From assembly GCA_050251815.1 (NCBI GenBank), contig JBFWMB010000009.1:21043-85042 (forward strand): a stretch of 64,000 bases of DNA, in the 5' to 3' direction. Origin of the DNA: GWE2-40-63 sp050251815 (GTDB taxonomy: Bacteria; Bacteroidota; Bacteroidia; Bacteroidales; SZUA-534). Shown piece by piece: positions 23,443 through 31,941 of the stretch. Every line of letters begins with the position of its first letter. Positions within the stretch are counted from its first letter, which is position 1. The notes under the pieces are model-generated. The model was not told the origin of the DNA, did no database searches, and saw only the letters and a list, made by a program, of their open reading frames with translations. Both the position numbers and the translations under genes were made by a program.

Positions 23443-23585
23443 AGAACAGTGAATAGGGAATAGTGAAAAGAAAGGTCAGTGATTAGTTCATGGTGATAAC
23501 AAGTTTAGATTGGAATATTATTATTGTTTTATTTAGTATTTTTCACTTTTAGTTATTCACTATTAATTATTCGTTTTTCACTTTT
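23443..23585. repeat. AT-rich repeat array, right of the four-helix gene
   Basis: AGTGAATAGGGAATAGTG comes first, and then TTTTTCACTTTTAGTTATTC, ACTATTAATTATTC and TTTTTCACTTTTG. It uses the same words, in both orientations, as the array before the gene. Confidence 0.6.
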
Positions 23586-23670
23586 GTTTTAATTACAAAT
23601 AGAAACTATTAGAAAGAAGTTTGCGTTGGTAATAGATACATTGACCTTTGGAATGTAATTTTATAAATTA

Positions 23671-23700
23671 ATTAGTGTTTATTCATGCAATTAGTGGCTA
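23671..23700 (+). repeat. ATTCGTG-type repeat overlapping a start codon
   Basis: ATTAGTGTTTATTCATGCAA followed by TTAGTGGCTAA. The ATG inside ATTCATG is the start codon used for the flippase at 23685. Confidence 0.6.
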
Positions 23701-24953
23701 ATTTTTCAAAAAGTCCCATAGTTAAAAACTTAAGCATTCTGGTTTCCGGTACGGTATTAGCACAAATTATAGTTATTGGATTTCAGCTTATATTGCGACG
23801 CCTTTATTCGCCCGAAGATTTTGGAGCTTTTGCCGTTTACATGAGCGTTTTAGGGATTGTCGCCACTATTGCTTCGTTTCGCTACGAACAAGCTATTTTA
23901 TTACCCGAATCGAACCAAAAAGCCTTTTCTGTTTTAATGCTTTCATTGCTGCTTGCCATATTTACCTTTCTGGTTTTTCAACTGTTTGTGTTGTTTTTCC
24001 ATTCCTGGATGGGGACTCAATTAAAATTGGAAACTTCGTACCAGTTTTGGCTGTATTTTTTGCCGTTAAGCATTTTTGCCTTCAGTCTGAGTCAGGCATT
24101 GAACTTTTTCCTGATCCGTGTAAAATTATTTGGACTATCAGCCTCAAATAAAGGCTTACGCCGTATTTTTGAAGGAGGTTTGCAATCGGTTTTTGGAGTT
24201 TTTGCTAAGGCTTTTGGTTTGTTTGCAGGCGATTTTTTAGGACAGTCGGTAGTGGTAGTCCGAAGCCTGGCACGATTGAAACTAAGAAAACAATATACTT
24301 TTAATAAAGCAGAAATAGCACAGGTTTCCAGGCAATACCGCGATTTTCCGCTGAAGAACGGACTTCCTTCGTTGTTGAACGCCCTGAGTCTGATGCTGCC
24401 CGTATTGATTATTAATTCGAAGTTTAGTGGTGAGATTACCGGATATTTCGATTTGGCCCGGATGGTATTAATTATACCCTTATCATTGGTTACAGCTTCG
24501 TTAAGCCAGGTTTTATTGCAGCATTTTACTGAAAAGCGAAATGCCAAAAAACGCATTGGAAGCGAAACGCTAAAAACTTTTCTTGTTTTAGTGACTGTGG
24601 CACTGATTTTTGGATTGGTTATTCAGTTTTTTGGAGCGCCATTGTTTCAATGGGTGTTTGGAGTCGGTTGGCAGGCATCCGGACAATTTGCATCCATTCT
24701 GGTGTGGGCGTTTGCCTTAAAATTTGTGGTATCGCCTTTTAATATTGTTTTTACCGCATTTGAAAAAATAGGTTGGTTATCGATCTGGCAAGTGGTTTAT
24801 TTCCTTTTAATTATAGCATTAAATTGGTTGCCTGTAGTATCTGTTGAAGGCTTTTTAAAATACTATTTAGTAATTGAACTAATTAGTTATGCAGTTGCGG
24901 GAACAATGGATTTTGCCATTATTTGTAAGTATGACAAATCAATTAAACCTTAA
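23685..24953 (+). CDS. Wzx-type oligosaccharide flippase (second copy)
   Basis: This 422-residue MATE/PST-fold transporter has about twelve spans. IVKNLSILVSGTVLAQIIVIGFQLILRRLYSPEDFGAFAVYMSVLGIVATIASFRYEQAILLP is the typical N-terminus of this flippase family. It should move lipid-linked repeat units across the inner membrane. The start ATG lies inside a member of the interspersed repeat, so the first four or so residues (MQLV) are repeat-encoded. GTG 23694 is an alternative. It lies in the GC-richer right block with the WbpL-like and fusion initiators. Confidence 0.86.
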   Translation: MQLVANFSKSPIVKNLSILVSGTVLAQIIVIGFQLILRRLYSPEDFGAFAVYMSVLGIVATIASFRYEQAILLPESNQKAFSVLMLSLLLAIFTFLVFQLFVLFFHSWMGTQLKLETSYQFWLYFLPLSIFAFSLSQALNFFLIRVKLFGLSASNKGLRRIFEGGLQSVFGVFAKAFGLFAGDFLGQSVVVVRSLARLKLRKQYTFNKAEIAQVSRQYRDFPLKNGLPSLLNALSLMLPVLIINSKFSGEITGYFDLARMVLIIPLSLVTASLSQVLLQHFTEKRNAKKRIGSETLKTFLVLVTVALIFGLVIQFFGAPLFQWVFGVGWQASGQFASILVWAFALKFVVSPFNIVFTAFEKIGWLSIWQVVYFLLIIALNWLPVVSVEGFLKYYLVIELISYAVAGTMDFAIICKYDKSIKP

Positions 24954-24969
24954 AGTAAATAATACTATC

Positions 24970-25000
24970 TTCGTGTAAATTCGTGTAAATTCGTGGAGAA
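24970..25000 (+). repeat. ATTCGTG interspersed repeat, triple, overlapping a start codon
   Basis: CTTCGTGTAAATTCGTGTAA and then ATTCGTGGAGAAAAA. The GTG of the last heptamer is the apparent start of the GT4 gene at 24993. Confidence 0.7.
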
Positions 25001-26114
25001 AAAGAAAACAGTTTGTCATTTAACCTCGGTGCATCCACCGTTTGATATCCGAATTTTTTATAAGGAATGCGTTTCCCTGACAAATGCAGGTTATCAGGTT
25101 TCATTAATTGCTCCCATTCAGGAAGCCACAGTCCGGATGGGAGTGAGCCTTGTACCCGTAAGTTTACCTGGGAATCGTTTTATGCGGATGCTTATAGCTC
25201 CTTTTCGGATGTTACGGTTAGCATTGCAACAAAAAGCACAAATTTATCATTTTCACGATCCGGAATTGATGCTTACCGGTGTTTTACTCCGGTTGGCAGG
25301 GAAAAAAGTAATCTTTGATGTGCACGAAAATATCCGCATCTCCTTAATATCAAAAGACTGGTTACCCTTAGGTTGGGCAAAATTCCTGGCTGTTTTGTAT
25401 TATTTGGCTGAACGTGTGGCATTGCTTTTCTATAAGCACTTGGTTCTGGCCGAAGAATCGTATCAAAAATATTACCCTCAAAAAAAGTCAATTACCGTAT
25501 TAAATTTTCCTCTAAACGGCCAGCAGGTCCTAAATCCAAAGGGTTACAAAGAACCCTGGAAGTTTATTTATGCAGGGGTGGTTCATCCATTGCGAGGCGT
25601 ATGGGAGATGCTTGAAATTTTAAATATTTTGAACAGAAAAAACATTCCTGTTTCTTTGGATCTAATTGGAGAAATGCGTCCAGAGAACCTCAGGAAACAA
25701 GTCGAAGATTATTTGCATCAAAACAACCTGTTTCAGTTAGTAACTATTCATGGGAAGATTGATTTTACCGAGGTTGCGGTACTTTTATCAAACAGTCATA
25801 TGGGCTTTTCCATATTGCACGATATCCCAAATTACAGGGAATCGCTACCTACAAAAATTTTTGAATACATGCAGCACGGATTACCGGTTATTACTAACGA
25901 TTTTCCCTTGTATAAGAAATATGTCGAAGCCACGAACACAGGCTTGTGTTTAAATGTAAACCGCCCGGAGGAGCAGGTGAATGCTATTCTTGATTTATTA
26001 AACCATCCCCGGAGCATGGAGGAAATGGGTAAGAATGGCATGGAACTCACACAAAACAGGTTTAACTGGAAATCGCAGGAAGCAAAACTTCTGGAATTAT
26101 ATGCTTCCTTGTAA
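24993..26114 (+). CDS. glycosyltransferase family 4
   Basis: This 373-residue GT-B enzyme begins TVCHLTSVHPPFDIRIFYKECVSLTNAGYQVSLIAP, a common GT4 start. HFHDPELMLTGVLLRLAGKKVIFDVHEN is the acceptor-domain core, and FEYMQHGLPVITND with SILHDIPNYRESLPTKIFEYM is the donor-site region. It should add one sugar to the lipid-linked unit on the cytoplasmic side. No ATG precedes the conserved start, and the GTG at 24993 lies in the repeat (ATTCGTGGAGAAA), so the first residues (MEKKK) are repeat-derived. The donor sugar is unknown. Confidence 0.85.
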   Translation: MEKKKTVCHLTSVHPPFDIRIFYKECVSLTNAGYQVSLIAPIQEATVRMGVSLVPVSLPGNRFMRMLIAPFRMLRLALQQKAQIYHFHDPELMLTGVLLRLAGKKVIFDVHENIRISLISKDWLPLGWAKFLAVLYYLAERVALLFYKHLVLAEESYQKYYPQKKSITVLNFPLNGQQVLNPKGYKEPWKFIYAGVVHPLRGVWEMLEILNILNRKNIPVSLDLIGEMRPENLRKQVEDYLHQNNLFQLVTIHGKIDFTEVAVLLSNSHMGFSILHDIPNYRESLPTKIFEYMQHGLPVITNDFPLYKKYVEATNTGLCLNVNRPEEQVNAILDLLNHPRSMEEMGKNGMELTQNRFNWKSQEAKLLELYASL

Positions 26115-26150
26115 CCCGATTCCTGGTTGCCGGGTTTTGCTTTTGTTTAA

Positions 26151-26173
26151 AATCGTGTAAATTCGTGGATAAA
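26151..26173 (+). repeat. ATTCGTG interspersed repeat overlapping a start codon
   Basis: AATCGTGTAAATTCGTGG followed by ATAAA. The GTG at 26165 is the apparent start codon of the GT2 gene. This is the rightmost copy I see in the window. Confidence 0.65.
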
Positions 26174-27211
26174 TTAAATTTTGTGAAAGTCAGCGTAATT
26201 ATTCCCTGTTATAACGAAGAACTTTATATTTCAGCCTGCCTGGAATCATTACTTAGCGGTTCTTTTCCGGATGAAAACCTTGAAATTCTTGTGGTTGACG
26301 GAGGAAGTACCGATAAAACCCGGGATTTGGTGTTTCAATTACAGGAAAAATATCCACAGCAGATACTTTGGATAGAAAATCCACGACAGAAGACTCCCTT
26401 TGCACTAAATCTGGGAATTCAAAAGGCTTCACATCCGCTTATACTTATAGCCGGAGCCCATGCAGTTTATCCGGCCGATTACCTTAACCGTTTACTGGAA
26501 ATAATTCAAGAGCCCGGAATTGATGTAGTTGGCGGTGCCATTGAAACCCGGGTAAAAAACCGTAATCCGAAAACCCGGGCCATTCAGTTTGTACTCTCAC
26601 ATCGCTTTGGTGTGGGAAATTCCCTGTTTCGGATTGGAGCTGATAGTTTAATTGAAGTAGATACGGTTCCTTTTGGATTGTATAAGAAAGCTGTTTTTGA
26701 AAAAGCCGGAGAGTATAACGAAAGGCTTATCCGGAATCACGACATGGAGTTGTCGAAACGTATTAAAGCAGCAGGTTTTCATATCTGGATGGAGCCCGCA
26801 TTACGAGTTACCTATTTTGCACGGGAAACATTTTCGGGATTGGCTAAAAATAACTTTGGCAATGGATTTTGGAACATACGTACCTTATTTATTACCCGAA
26901 AATTCAAATCGTTGGGATTAAGGCATTACATACCCGTGTTGTTTTTGTTTTCGTTGATTCTTCCCTTGTTTTTGGCACTATTTATTGATGGCCGGTTTAT
27001 GCTTATTTCGCTGGCTTCGTTGGTGCTGTATTTAGTTTTTATTACTGGCATTGGAATACAACACCTTAAATCAATTAAGCTGTATTACCTTTTGCAGGCT
27101 TTTTTTGTATTGCATTTTTCATACGGCTGGGGTTCCCTGATGGGGTTTCTTCCGGAGTGTGGCAATAAGCGGAAACCAAAAGAAAATAAATTTCAAAATT
27201 CATTGCGGTGA
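26165..27211 (+). CDS. glycosyltransferase family 2 with C-terminal membrane helices (ExoA-like)
   Basis: This 348-residue GT-A enzyme has VSVIIPCYNEELYISACLESLL, then ILVVDGGSTDKTRD, then the donor and metal site around GAHAVYPADYL. IRNHDMELSKRIKAAGFHIWM holds the catalytic HDxEL segment. Three hydrophobic helices near residues 255-335 anchor it, as in succinoglycan ExoA-like enzymes. Two GTG starts are possible: 26165 inside the repeat, or 26183 just before VSVIIP. No ATG is available. The stop overlaps the next gene's GTG by four bases (GTGA), so the two are coupled. Confidence 0.84.
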   Translation: MDKLNFVKVSVIIPCYNEELYISACLESLLSGSFPDENLEILVVDGGSTDKTRDLVFQLQEKYPQQILWIENPRQKTPFALNLGIQKASHPLILIAGAHAVYPADYLNRLLEIIQEPGIDVVGGAIETRVKNRNPKTRAIQFVLSHRFGVGNSLFRIGADSLIEVDTVPFGLYKKAVFEKAGEYNERLIRNHDMELSKRIKAAGFHIWMEPALRVTYFARETFSGLAKNNFGNGFWNIRTLFITRKFKSLGLRHYIPVLFLFSLILPLFLALFIDGRFMLISLASLVLYLVFITGIGIQHLKSIKLYYLLQAFFVLHFSYGWGSLMGFLPECGNKRKPKENKFQNSLR

Positions 27212-28095
27212 GTTACCTGAACCGATACGAAGCGTTTTTACAAAGACAAGGCATCAGTTACTTGCGTCAGGGCGATTTGTTGTTGCGTGAATACGGTTCC
27301 ATCATCATACCTTTGGGTCCGGCGCTGGTTCCTGAACCACAAATTGAAATGAATACCGCTGCTGTTTTTAGTCATTTAAAAGGTAAGTTACTATGGTGGT
27401 CGTATCAAAAATCCGGATTTGAATCCAACGGCTGGTATGCCGTGATAAAGGACCGGCACTTAGCAATCGATGAGTATCGGACAGCGAATATCCGCAATCA
27501 AATCAGAAAAGGTTTAAAAAGTTTTGAAATTAGACGAATTGCACCTGAATTGCTTGTTCATCAGGGCTATGTGATATATCAAAGTGCTTTTGCTGCCTAT
27601 CAGTCCAAGGCTCCGCAGGATGAATCGGAATACCGCAAGTGCATGGAAATACTGCCGGAGTTTGATGATATTATTCACCCCATCGGGATTTTTTATGAGC
27701 AGCAACTTATTGGTTATTCACTTATTTACCGGTACGGAAGCCGCGAAGCCAATATTTCAGAGATACGCATACAACCCAAATTTAAGGACAAATACCCGTC
27801 GTATGCACTGTTTCATTGGATTTCGGAAGAATACCTGCTCAAGAAAAAAGTAGCCTACATAAGTGACGGTTACCGGAACCTGGTGCATGAAACGAACATT
27901 CAGGAATTATTAATCCGGAAATTCGGGTTCAAGAAACAGGGATTGTATCTCGAATGTGAGCTGAAGAAGCCCTATAATTTTTTGTTTAATAGCTTTTTGT
28001 CAGCTTTTTTAAGAAAACTTCCGTTAAGCGGTGTGAATGCCATTTACACTTTATTTGAGATTAAAAAACGACAACAAAAAAGGCTACCGAAGTAG
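27208..28095 (+). CDS. GNAT/FemAB-like acyltransferase
   Basis: The 295-residue protein starts at a GTG overlapping the GT2 stop. RNQIRKGLKSFEIRRI and the mid-region IGIFYEQQLIGYSLIYRYGSREANISEIRIQPKFKDKYPSYALFHWISEEYL fit the GNAT/FemAB fold, in which the ISEIRIQP strand and following helix bind acyl-CoA or aminoacyl-tRNA. It may acylate a sugar of the repeat unit, or an aminosugar made by the enzyme at 21865. The family match is by pattern only and the substrate is unknown. It is the last gene of the forward polysaccharide run. Confidence 0.6.
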   Translation: MSYLNRYEAFLQRQGISYLRQGDLLLREYGSIIIPLGPALVPEPQIEMNTAAVFSHLKGKLLWWSYQKSGFESNGWYAVIKDRHLAIDEYRTANIRNQIRKGLKSFEIRRIAPELLVHQGYVIYQSAFAAYQSKAPQDESEYRKCMEILPEFDDIIHPIGIFYEQQLIGYSLIYRYGSREANISEIRIQPKFKDKYPSYALFHWISEEYLLKKKVAYISDGYRNLVHETNIQELLIRKFGFKKQGLYLECELKKPYNFLFNSFLSAFLRKLPLSGVNAIYTLFEIKKRQQKRLPK

Positions 28096-28101
28096 CCCTT
28101 T
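28076..28101. terminator. bidirectional hairpin terminator between convergent genes
   Basis: GGCTAC-CGAA-GTAGCC forms a tight UUCG/CGAA-type hairpin with A-runs on the left and T-runs on the right. The stop codon TAG of the upstream gene lies inside the right arm. On the minus strand the hairpin is followed by TTTTTTG, so it can end the Wzz-like gene as well. Confidence 0.75.
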
Positions 28102-28111
28102 TGCGGTTATT

Positions 28112-29152
28112 TTATTCTTTTATAAACTGTAGTATTTCTTTTCTGTTACGCCAGAGCAGTGCAACCAGTAATCCCAGCAATAAACTTACAGCCAAATATT
28201 TTATACTCACTTTTTCTTCTTTTTCAATATTTACCGGATTGTTTACCGGAACAAACTTACTGATAAAACGGAAGGGCTCGGTGTTAAGCTCCAAAGCCGT
28301 AATATTCTGGTGATTTTTGGTTTCAAGTCCTAAGGTTACGTCGTGCAACAAGCGGGTGGGTTTTTCTTCTTCCGGGGTGGTTGACAGAAGAATTTTATCA
28401 AAAGGAATCACACCTACATTTTTTTCCAGACGTTCTTTATCTTTAATAAAATACTCGTAGTATTTTAAGCTGTCGAGTATAGTCAACTCCGAATTGATGC
28501 GTTTGATTTCCGATTCCAGATTGCGTCTTTTTACTTCAGTTATTTGTTCCAGTCTGGGGTAGGTGTGAAGAAAAGATTCAAATTTGTTCTGAATGGTACC
28601 AATGTATTCCGGATGGTATATCAGTAATTGCACCAAAAAGCGATCATTTATCTTTTCTGCTGCATTAACCGTATCAGGTTCAAACTTGTTTTCATAATCC
28701 ACCTCATCGGCTACTCCGTCTTTGTTTTTATCAATCAGCCAATAGGCATCAATGCTTTTAATGCTGGCTGCCTCGCTAACCGATAAGTTAAGCATCTGGC
28801 TCAAAGCAATGGAATCCTGGGTTTGACAAATAGTGCTAAGGGTATTGGTAAATTCAATGAGATTCGAACTGCTTACCGTAAAAGTTTGAATGGTAGCATT
28901 GGTTCGGTAATAGGGTAAGCTTCGTTTAACCTGAAATTTACCAACAACTATACCAAGTAAAGCAAAAGCCAGCACTATATGAAAATTTTTCAGGCTGAAT
29001 TTCAAACTTTCCTTGCCCGCTATAAAAATCCAGAAAAGAATTTTACCTATCAGGTTAAAGAATTTGCTAAACAGATTGCTGATGCCGTTTCCCATGCGTG
29101 AAAACAGTTCAATCAAATCAATCTCCTGTGGGGTATTCTTGTTTTCAGTCAT
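28112..29152 (-). CDS. Wzz-like chain-length determinant / membrane protein
   Basis: This 346-residue protein has a hydrophobic span near residues 54-70 (NFHIVLAFALLGIVVG), a long soluble helical middle with coiled-coil character (PRLEQITEVKRRNLESEIKRINSELTILDSL) and a second span near 325-338 (YLAVSLLLGLLVALLW). Two spans with a periplasmic coil is the Wzz/polysaccharide co-polymerase layout. YYRTNATIQTF after span one matches the Wzz start. It lacks a tyrosine-kinase domain. Convergent with the polysaccharide run, it likely sets chain length for one of the polymerases. The assignment rests on topology more than strong motifs. Confidence 0.68.
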   Translation of the reverse strand: MTENKNTPQEIDLIELFSRMGNGISNLFSKFFNLIGKILFWIFIAGKESLKFSLKNFHIVLAFALLGIVVGKFQVKRSLPYYRTNATIQTFTVSSSNLIEFTNTLSTICQTQDSIALSQMLNLSVSEAASIKSIDAYWLIDKNKDGVADEVDYENKFEPDTVNAAEKINDRFLVQLLIYHPEYIGTIQNKFESFLHTYPRLEQITEVKRRNLESEIKRINSELTILDSLKYYEYFIKDKERLEKNVGVIPFDKILLSTTPEEEKPTRLLHDVTLGLETKNHQNITALELNTEPFRFISKFVPVNNPVNIEKEEKVSIKYLAVSLLLGLLVALLWRNRKEILQFIKE

Positions 29153-29175
29153 AATGTGATTAATTAATTTAGGGC

Positions 29176-30045
29176 TTAAAAATATAAAATTTTAAGTAGT
29201 GCCTGAAAATTTTCTGCTTTTGTTTTTTCAGCGTTCATTTCGTAATAAACAATAATGCTTTTAATTAATAAAATTATGGTATCGAGATTTGAACTTGCCT
29301 GAAAATAGGCTGCTTTATTCTCGAGTCGTTGTTGTTTTATAAACTGGTCAATTTCTTTTTTTCCAAAAACCACGCCTTTATTAAACGGATTGATGTAAAA
29401 CAGAATCCCCTCGTTGGGTTCATTTTCAAATACCTGTTTGTGGGGATCTTTATAACATAGGATAAAATTTTTGGGTAAAGCCACACCATAAACTGGTAAG
29501 CCTAATTGCTGACATAGTCCGGCATATAATATGGCCAGCATAATGGGTGAGCCTTTACGGTTTTCGAGCAGGTGATTAATAAAATTACTTTGTGCGCTGT
29601 TTTGAAAAGTACTGCTGCGCGAGAATTTGTGAATATCGTATACAATGTGATTGATGATCTTAATTTTTTCCAATGCGGTTAAATTGTCATTCAATTCCAG
29701 CCAGACATCCGTTTTTAAGTTTTCCACCTGGTCTCTTAACTCCGGAATATTTAACTCATGATACTGAAATTTGGCAATAATTAAGGCTGCTTCAATCAGG
29801 TCGTGTGTTTCAGATTTTATCCATTGATTGAGTTGATTCTTAACATCATTTTGATATATATCGTCAATAATATTTTCGATACGGGTTTGAAACAGCGAAT
29901 CAAGATTATTTTCCCAGGCTTTTTCAAGACTGGGAATTACATCGAGACCCAGCTGATTCAATTTAATCCGGATGGCTTCGAAAACTGAAGCATCCGGATC
30001 ATCGAGTAATTTTATTAAAGAATCAATCTCTTTTAAATTCATCAT
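29176..30045 (-). CDS. transglutaminase-like family protein (SirB1-type)
   Basis: This 289-residue protein has an N-terminal HEAT-like helical region (LIKLLDDPDASVFEAIRIKLNQLG) and a SirB1/transglutaminase-core-2 region: LTALEKIKIINHIVYDIHKFS, then NRKGSPIMLAILYAGLCQQLGLPVYGVALPKNFILCY. The family is widespread and its role poorly defined; the classical Cys-His-Asp triad is not evident. The gene sits 23 bp downstream of the Wzz-like gene's start and 5 bp after the phosphorylase stop, so it is probably co-transcribed with the phosphorylase. Confidence 0.8.
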   Translation of the reverse strand: MMNLKEIDSLIKLLDDPDASVFEAIRIKLNQLGLDVIPSLEKAWENNLDSLFQTRIENIIDDIYQNDVKNQLNQWIKSETHDLIEAALIIAKFQYHELNIPELRDQVENLKTDVWLELNDNLTALEKIKIINHIVYDIHKFSRSSTFQNSAQSNFINHLLENRKGSPIMLAILYAGLCQQLGLPVYGVALPKNFILCYKDPHKQVFENEPNEGILFYINPFNKGVVFGKKEIDQFIKQQRLENKAAYFQASSNLDTIILLIKSIIVYYEMNAEKTKAENFQALLKILYF

Positions 30046-30050
30046 TGTTT

Positions 30051-30923
30051 TTAGGCCGTAAGACGCTTCAGTACTTTTTCAATCAATGCTTTAACCGAAG
30101 TTTTATAATCGTTGCTGTATTCGCCCCGTTTACGATTAGCAATAATATTGCAAACGGTAACTGCATTATGTCCTAATAGAGCCGATAGCCCGTAAATTGC
30201 CGAGCATTCCATTTCATAGTTGGTTATTTTTTTTCCGCTGGCATCAAAAGCCGATATTTTTTCATTGATCTCGGCATCCTGAATGGGTAAACGTAAAACG
30301 CGCCCCTGAGGTCCATAAAATCCGGGAGCCGAAATGGTAATACCCTGACGCATATCAAAACCCACTTTTTGCAGCAATTCGTTGGAACTGGGCACAAAGT
30401 AAGGATCGGTAAGTTGTGGGTTCCAGTTCATAAAATCTTTAAACGCCTGCTCCATTTCAAGGTTTGAAACCTGATTCCGGTTGGCATAATAGTTTAACAA
30501 ACCATCAAAACCAATGGCCCATTCTGAAATAACCGGTGTATCCACCGGAATATCGGCCTGCAATGCACCTGATGTTCCAATGCGAATCAAGTTAAGTCGG
30601 GTATGTTCTTTTTTGGGCAATCGGGTAGTTAAATCAATGTTTACCAAGGCATCGAGTTCGTTAACTACAATGTCGATGTTATCGGTTCCTATGCCGGTCG
30701 ATATTACGCTGATGCGTTTTCCGTTAAGGGTTCCGGTATGGGTAATGAATTCCCGGTTTTGTTTTTTAACTTCAATGGAGTCAAAAAAACTTGAAACAAC
30801 TTCTACACGATCCTGATCTCCCACTAAAATAATGGTATCGGCAATATCTTCAGGTTTTAAAAGTAGATGAAAAATACTTCCATCGTTATTGATTATTAAT
30901 TCCGATTCTGCAATTCTGTTCAT
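30051..30923 (-). CDS. udp: nucleoside phosphorylase (uridine phosphorylase-like)
   Basis: This protein of about 290 residues belongs to the NP-I family and phosphorolyses a pyrimidine or purine nucleoside to base plus ribose-1-phosphate. LVGDQDRVEVVSSFF is the phosphate-site loop, VISTGIGTDNIDIVVNEL and RIGTSGALQADIPV form the conserved core, and NYEMECSAIYGLSALLGH carries the ribose-binding Met-Glu pair. Bacteroidota members are usually annotated as uridine phosphorylase. I chose ATG 30923 (MNRIAESELIINNDGS), which fits the family start. ATG 30971 would add 16 residues of no family resemblance. Confidence 0.8.
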   Translation of the reverse strand: MNRIAESELIINNDGSIFHLLLKPEDIADTIILVGDQDRVEVVSSFFDSIEVKKQNREFITHTGTLNGKRISVISTGIGTDNIDIVVNELDALVNIDLTTRLPKKEHTRLNLIRIGTSGALQADIPVDTPVISEWAIGFDGLLNYYANRNQVSNLEMEQAFKDFMNWNPQLTDPYFVPSSNELLQKVGFDMRQGITISAPGFYGPQGRVLRLPIQDAEINEKISAFDASGKKITNYEMECSAIYGLSALLGHNAVTVCNIIANRKRGEYSNDYKTSVKALIEKVLKRLTA

Positions 30924-30997
30924 GATGTTGATTAATTTTGGTAAGGTGTTCAATAAAATATTATGTGCCATTATTTAGCACGGTGTTAATTAAATCT

Positions 30998-31005
30998 TAT
31001 TTTTG
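30998..31005 (+). promoter_or_regulatory. possible -7 element (TATTTTTG) for the Usp gene
   Basis: TATTTTTG matches the Bacteroidota -7 consensus TANNTTTG exactly, 32 bp before the usp ATG. I see no good TTG at the -33 position, so the match is partial. Confidence 0.35.
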
Positions 31006-31036
31006 TAAAAAATGAATCCAAAAGTAGAAAAAAATT

Positions 31037-31912
31037 ATGGATACAGCAACCAATCACTATCTCGTTCCTGTCGACTTTTCCGATAAAGCAGTTTTTGGCC
31101 TGCAGATGGCTTCAAAAATGCTGAATCTTTTGGGTGGAAAAGTTACGGTTATTAATGTTTTAAAGGGAGTTGACCCCATTTATTCCGATTTTTTTGAAGA
31201 TGAAGAAAGGGAACTGCTGTTAACAAAATTGCGGCTGCATTTGCGTCGGTTTTGTGAGAAATATATTGACACCTCCCGCTTTGAATTAAACTGTGTGATT
31301 GAAAAAGGAAAACGCTGCGAAACCATTCTAAGTAAAGCCGACGAAATTCAGGCAAGTTTTATTGTAATGGGAACCAGCACCATCGATAATATTAAAAAAT
31401 GGATTATCGGAACCAATGCTTTACGTGTGGTTACCGAAGCCAATTGTCCGGTTATCACACTTAAAGAAGCACCTACTGACGATAAAATTGAACGCATAAT
31501 TTTACCGATGGATATCACCAAAGAGGGGCGCGAAAAAGTGGTGAATGCGGTACATTGGGCCAAAGCTTTAAATGCTGAGATTCATGTGGTATCGGCTTAT
31601 ACCCTCAACGACGACAGTATTTTTACCCGCTTGCAAACACAGCAAAAGCAAGTGGTAAATTTTATTGAGGAACGGGGAGTTAAATGTGTGTCAAAGCTTT
31701 TCAAAGTCGACGATCGGGTTGATGCACTTCTCGAATATATTGAAAACAATAAGGGGGATTTAGTGGTTATAACAACACATGAACAACTTGAAATTGTGAA
31801 GTTTTTTATGGGTTCATTTGCCAAAAGTATTATGCGTGGCAGTAAAGTGCCGGTAATAAGCATGGTTCCCAAAATTAAACATCACCTGGTATTTAAAATG
31901 CCAGCTACATAA
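31037..31912 (+). CDS. universal stress protein, two-domain
   Basis: This 291-residue protein has tandem Usp folds. Domain one runs from LVPVDFSDKAVFGLQMA to FIVMGTSTIDNIKKWIIGTNALRVVTEANCPVITL, with the G-x2-x9-G-S/T-like nucleotide loop. Domain two runs from RIILPMDITKEGREKVVNAVHWAK to LVVITTHEQLEIVKFFMGSFAKSIMRGSKVPVISM. Usp proteins respond to growth arrest and stress; some bind ATP. It is divergent from the phosphorylase operon and 29 bp upstream of the SPFH gene, probably in the same unit. Confidence 0.88.
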   Translation: MDTATNHYLVPVDFSDKAVFGLQMASKMLNLLGGKVTVINVLKGVDPIYSDFFEDEERELLLTKLRLHLRRFCEKYIDTSRFELNCVIEKGKRCETILSKADEIQASFIVMGTSTIDNIKKWIIGTNALRVVTEANCPVITLKEAPTDDKIERIILPMDITKEGREKVVNAVHWAKALNAEIHVVSAYTLNDDSIFTRLQTQQKQVVNFIEERGVKCVSKLFKVDDRVDALLEYIENNKGDLVVITTHEQLEIVKFFMGSFAKSIMRGSKVPVISMVPKIKHHLVFKMPAT

Positions 31913-31941
31913 TACGTGTATACATTTTAAAATAATATATA

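Noticed and set aside
24092..24556. 154-codon minus-strand frame inside the second flippase
   Set aside because: Antisense to a well-supported membrane protein gene; composition (basic, Ser/Asn-rich) fits a reverse complement of hydrophobic codons.
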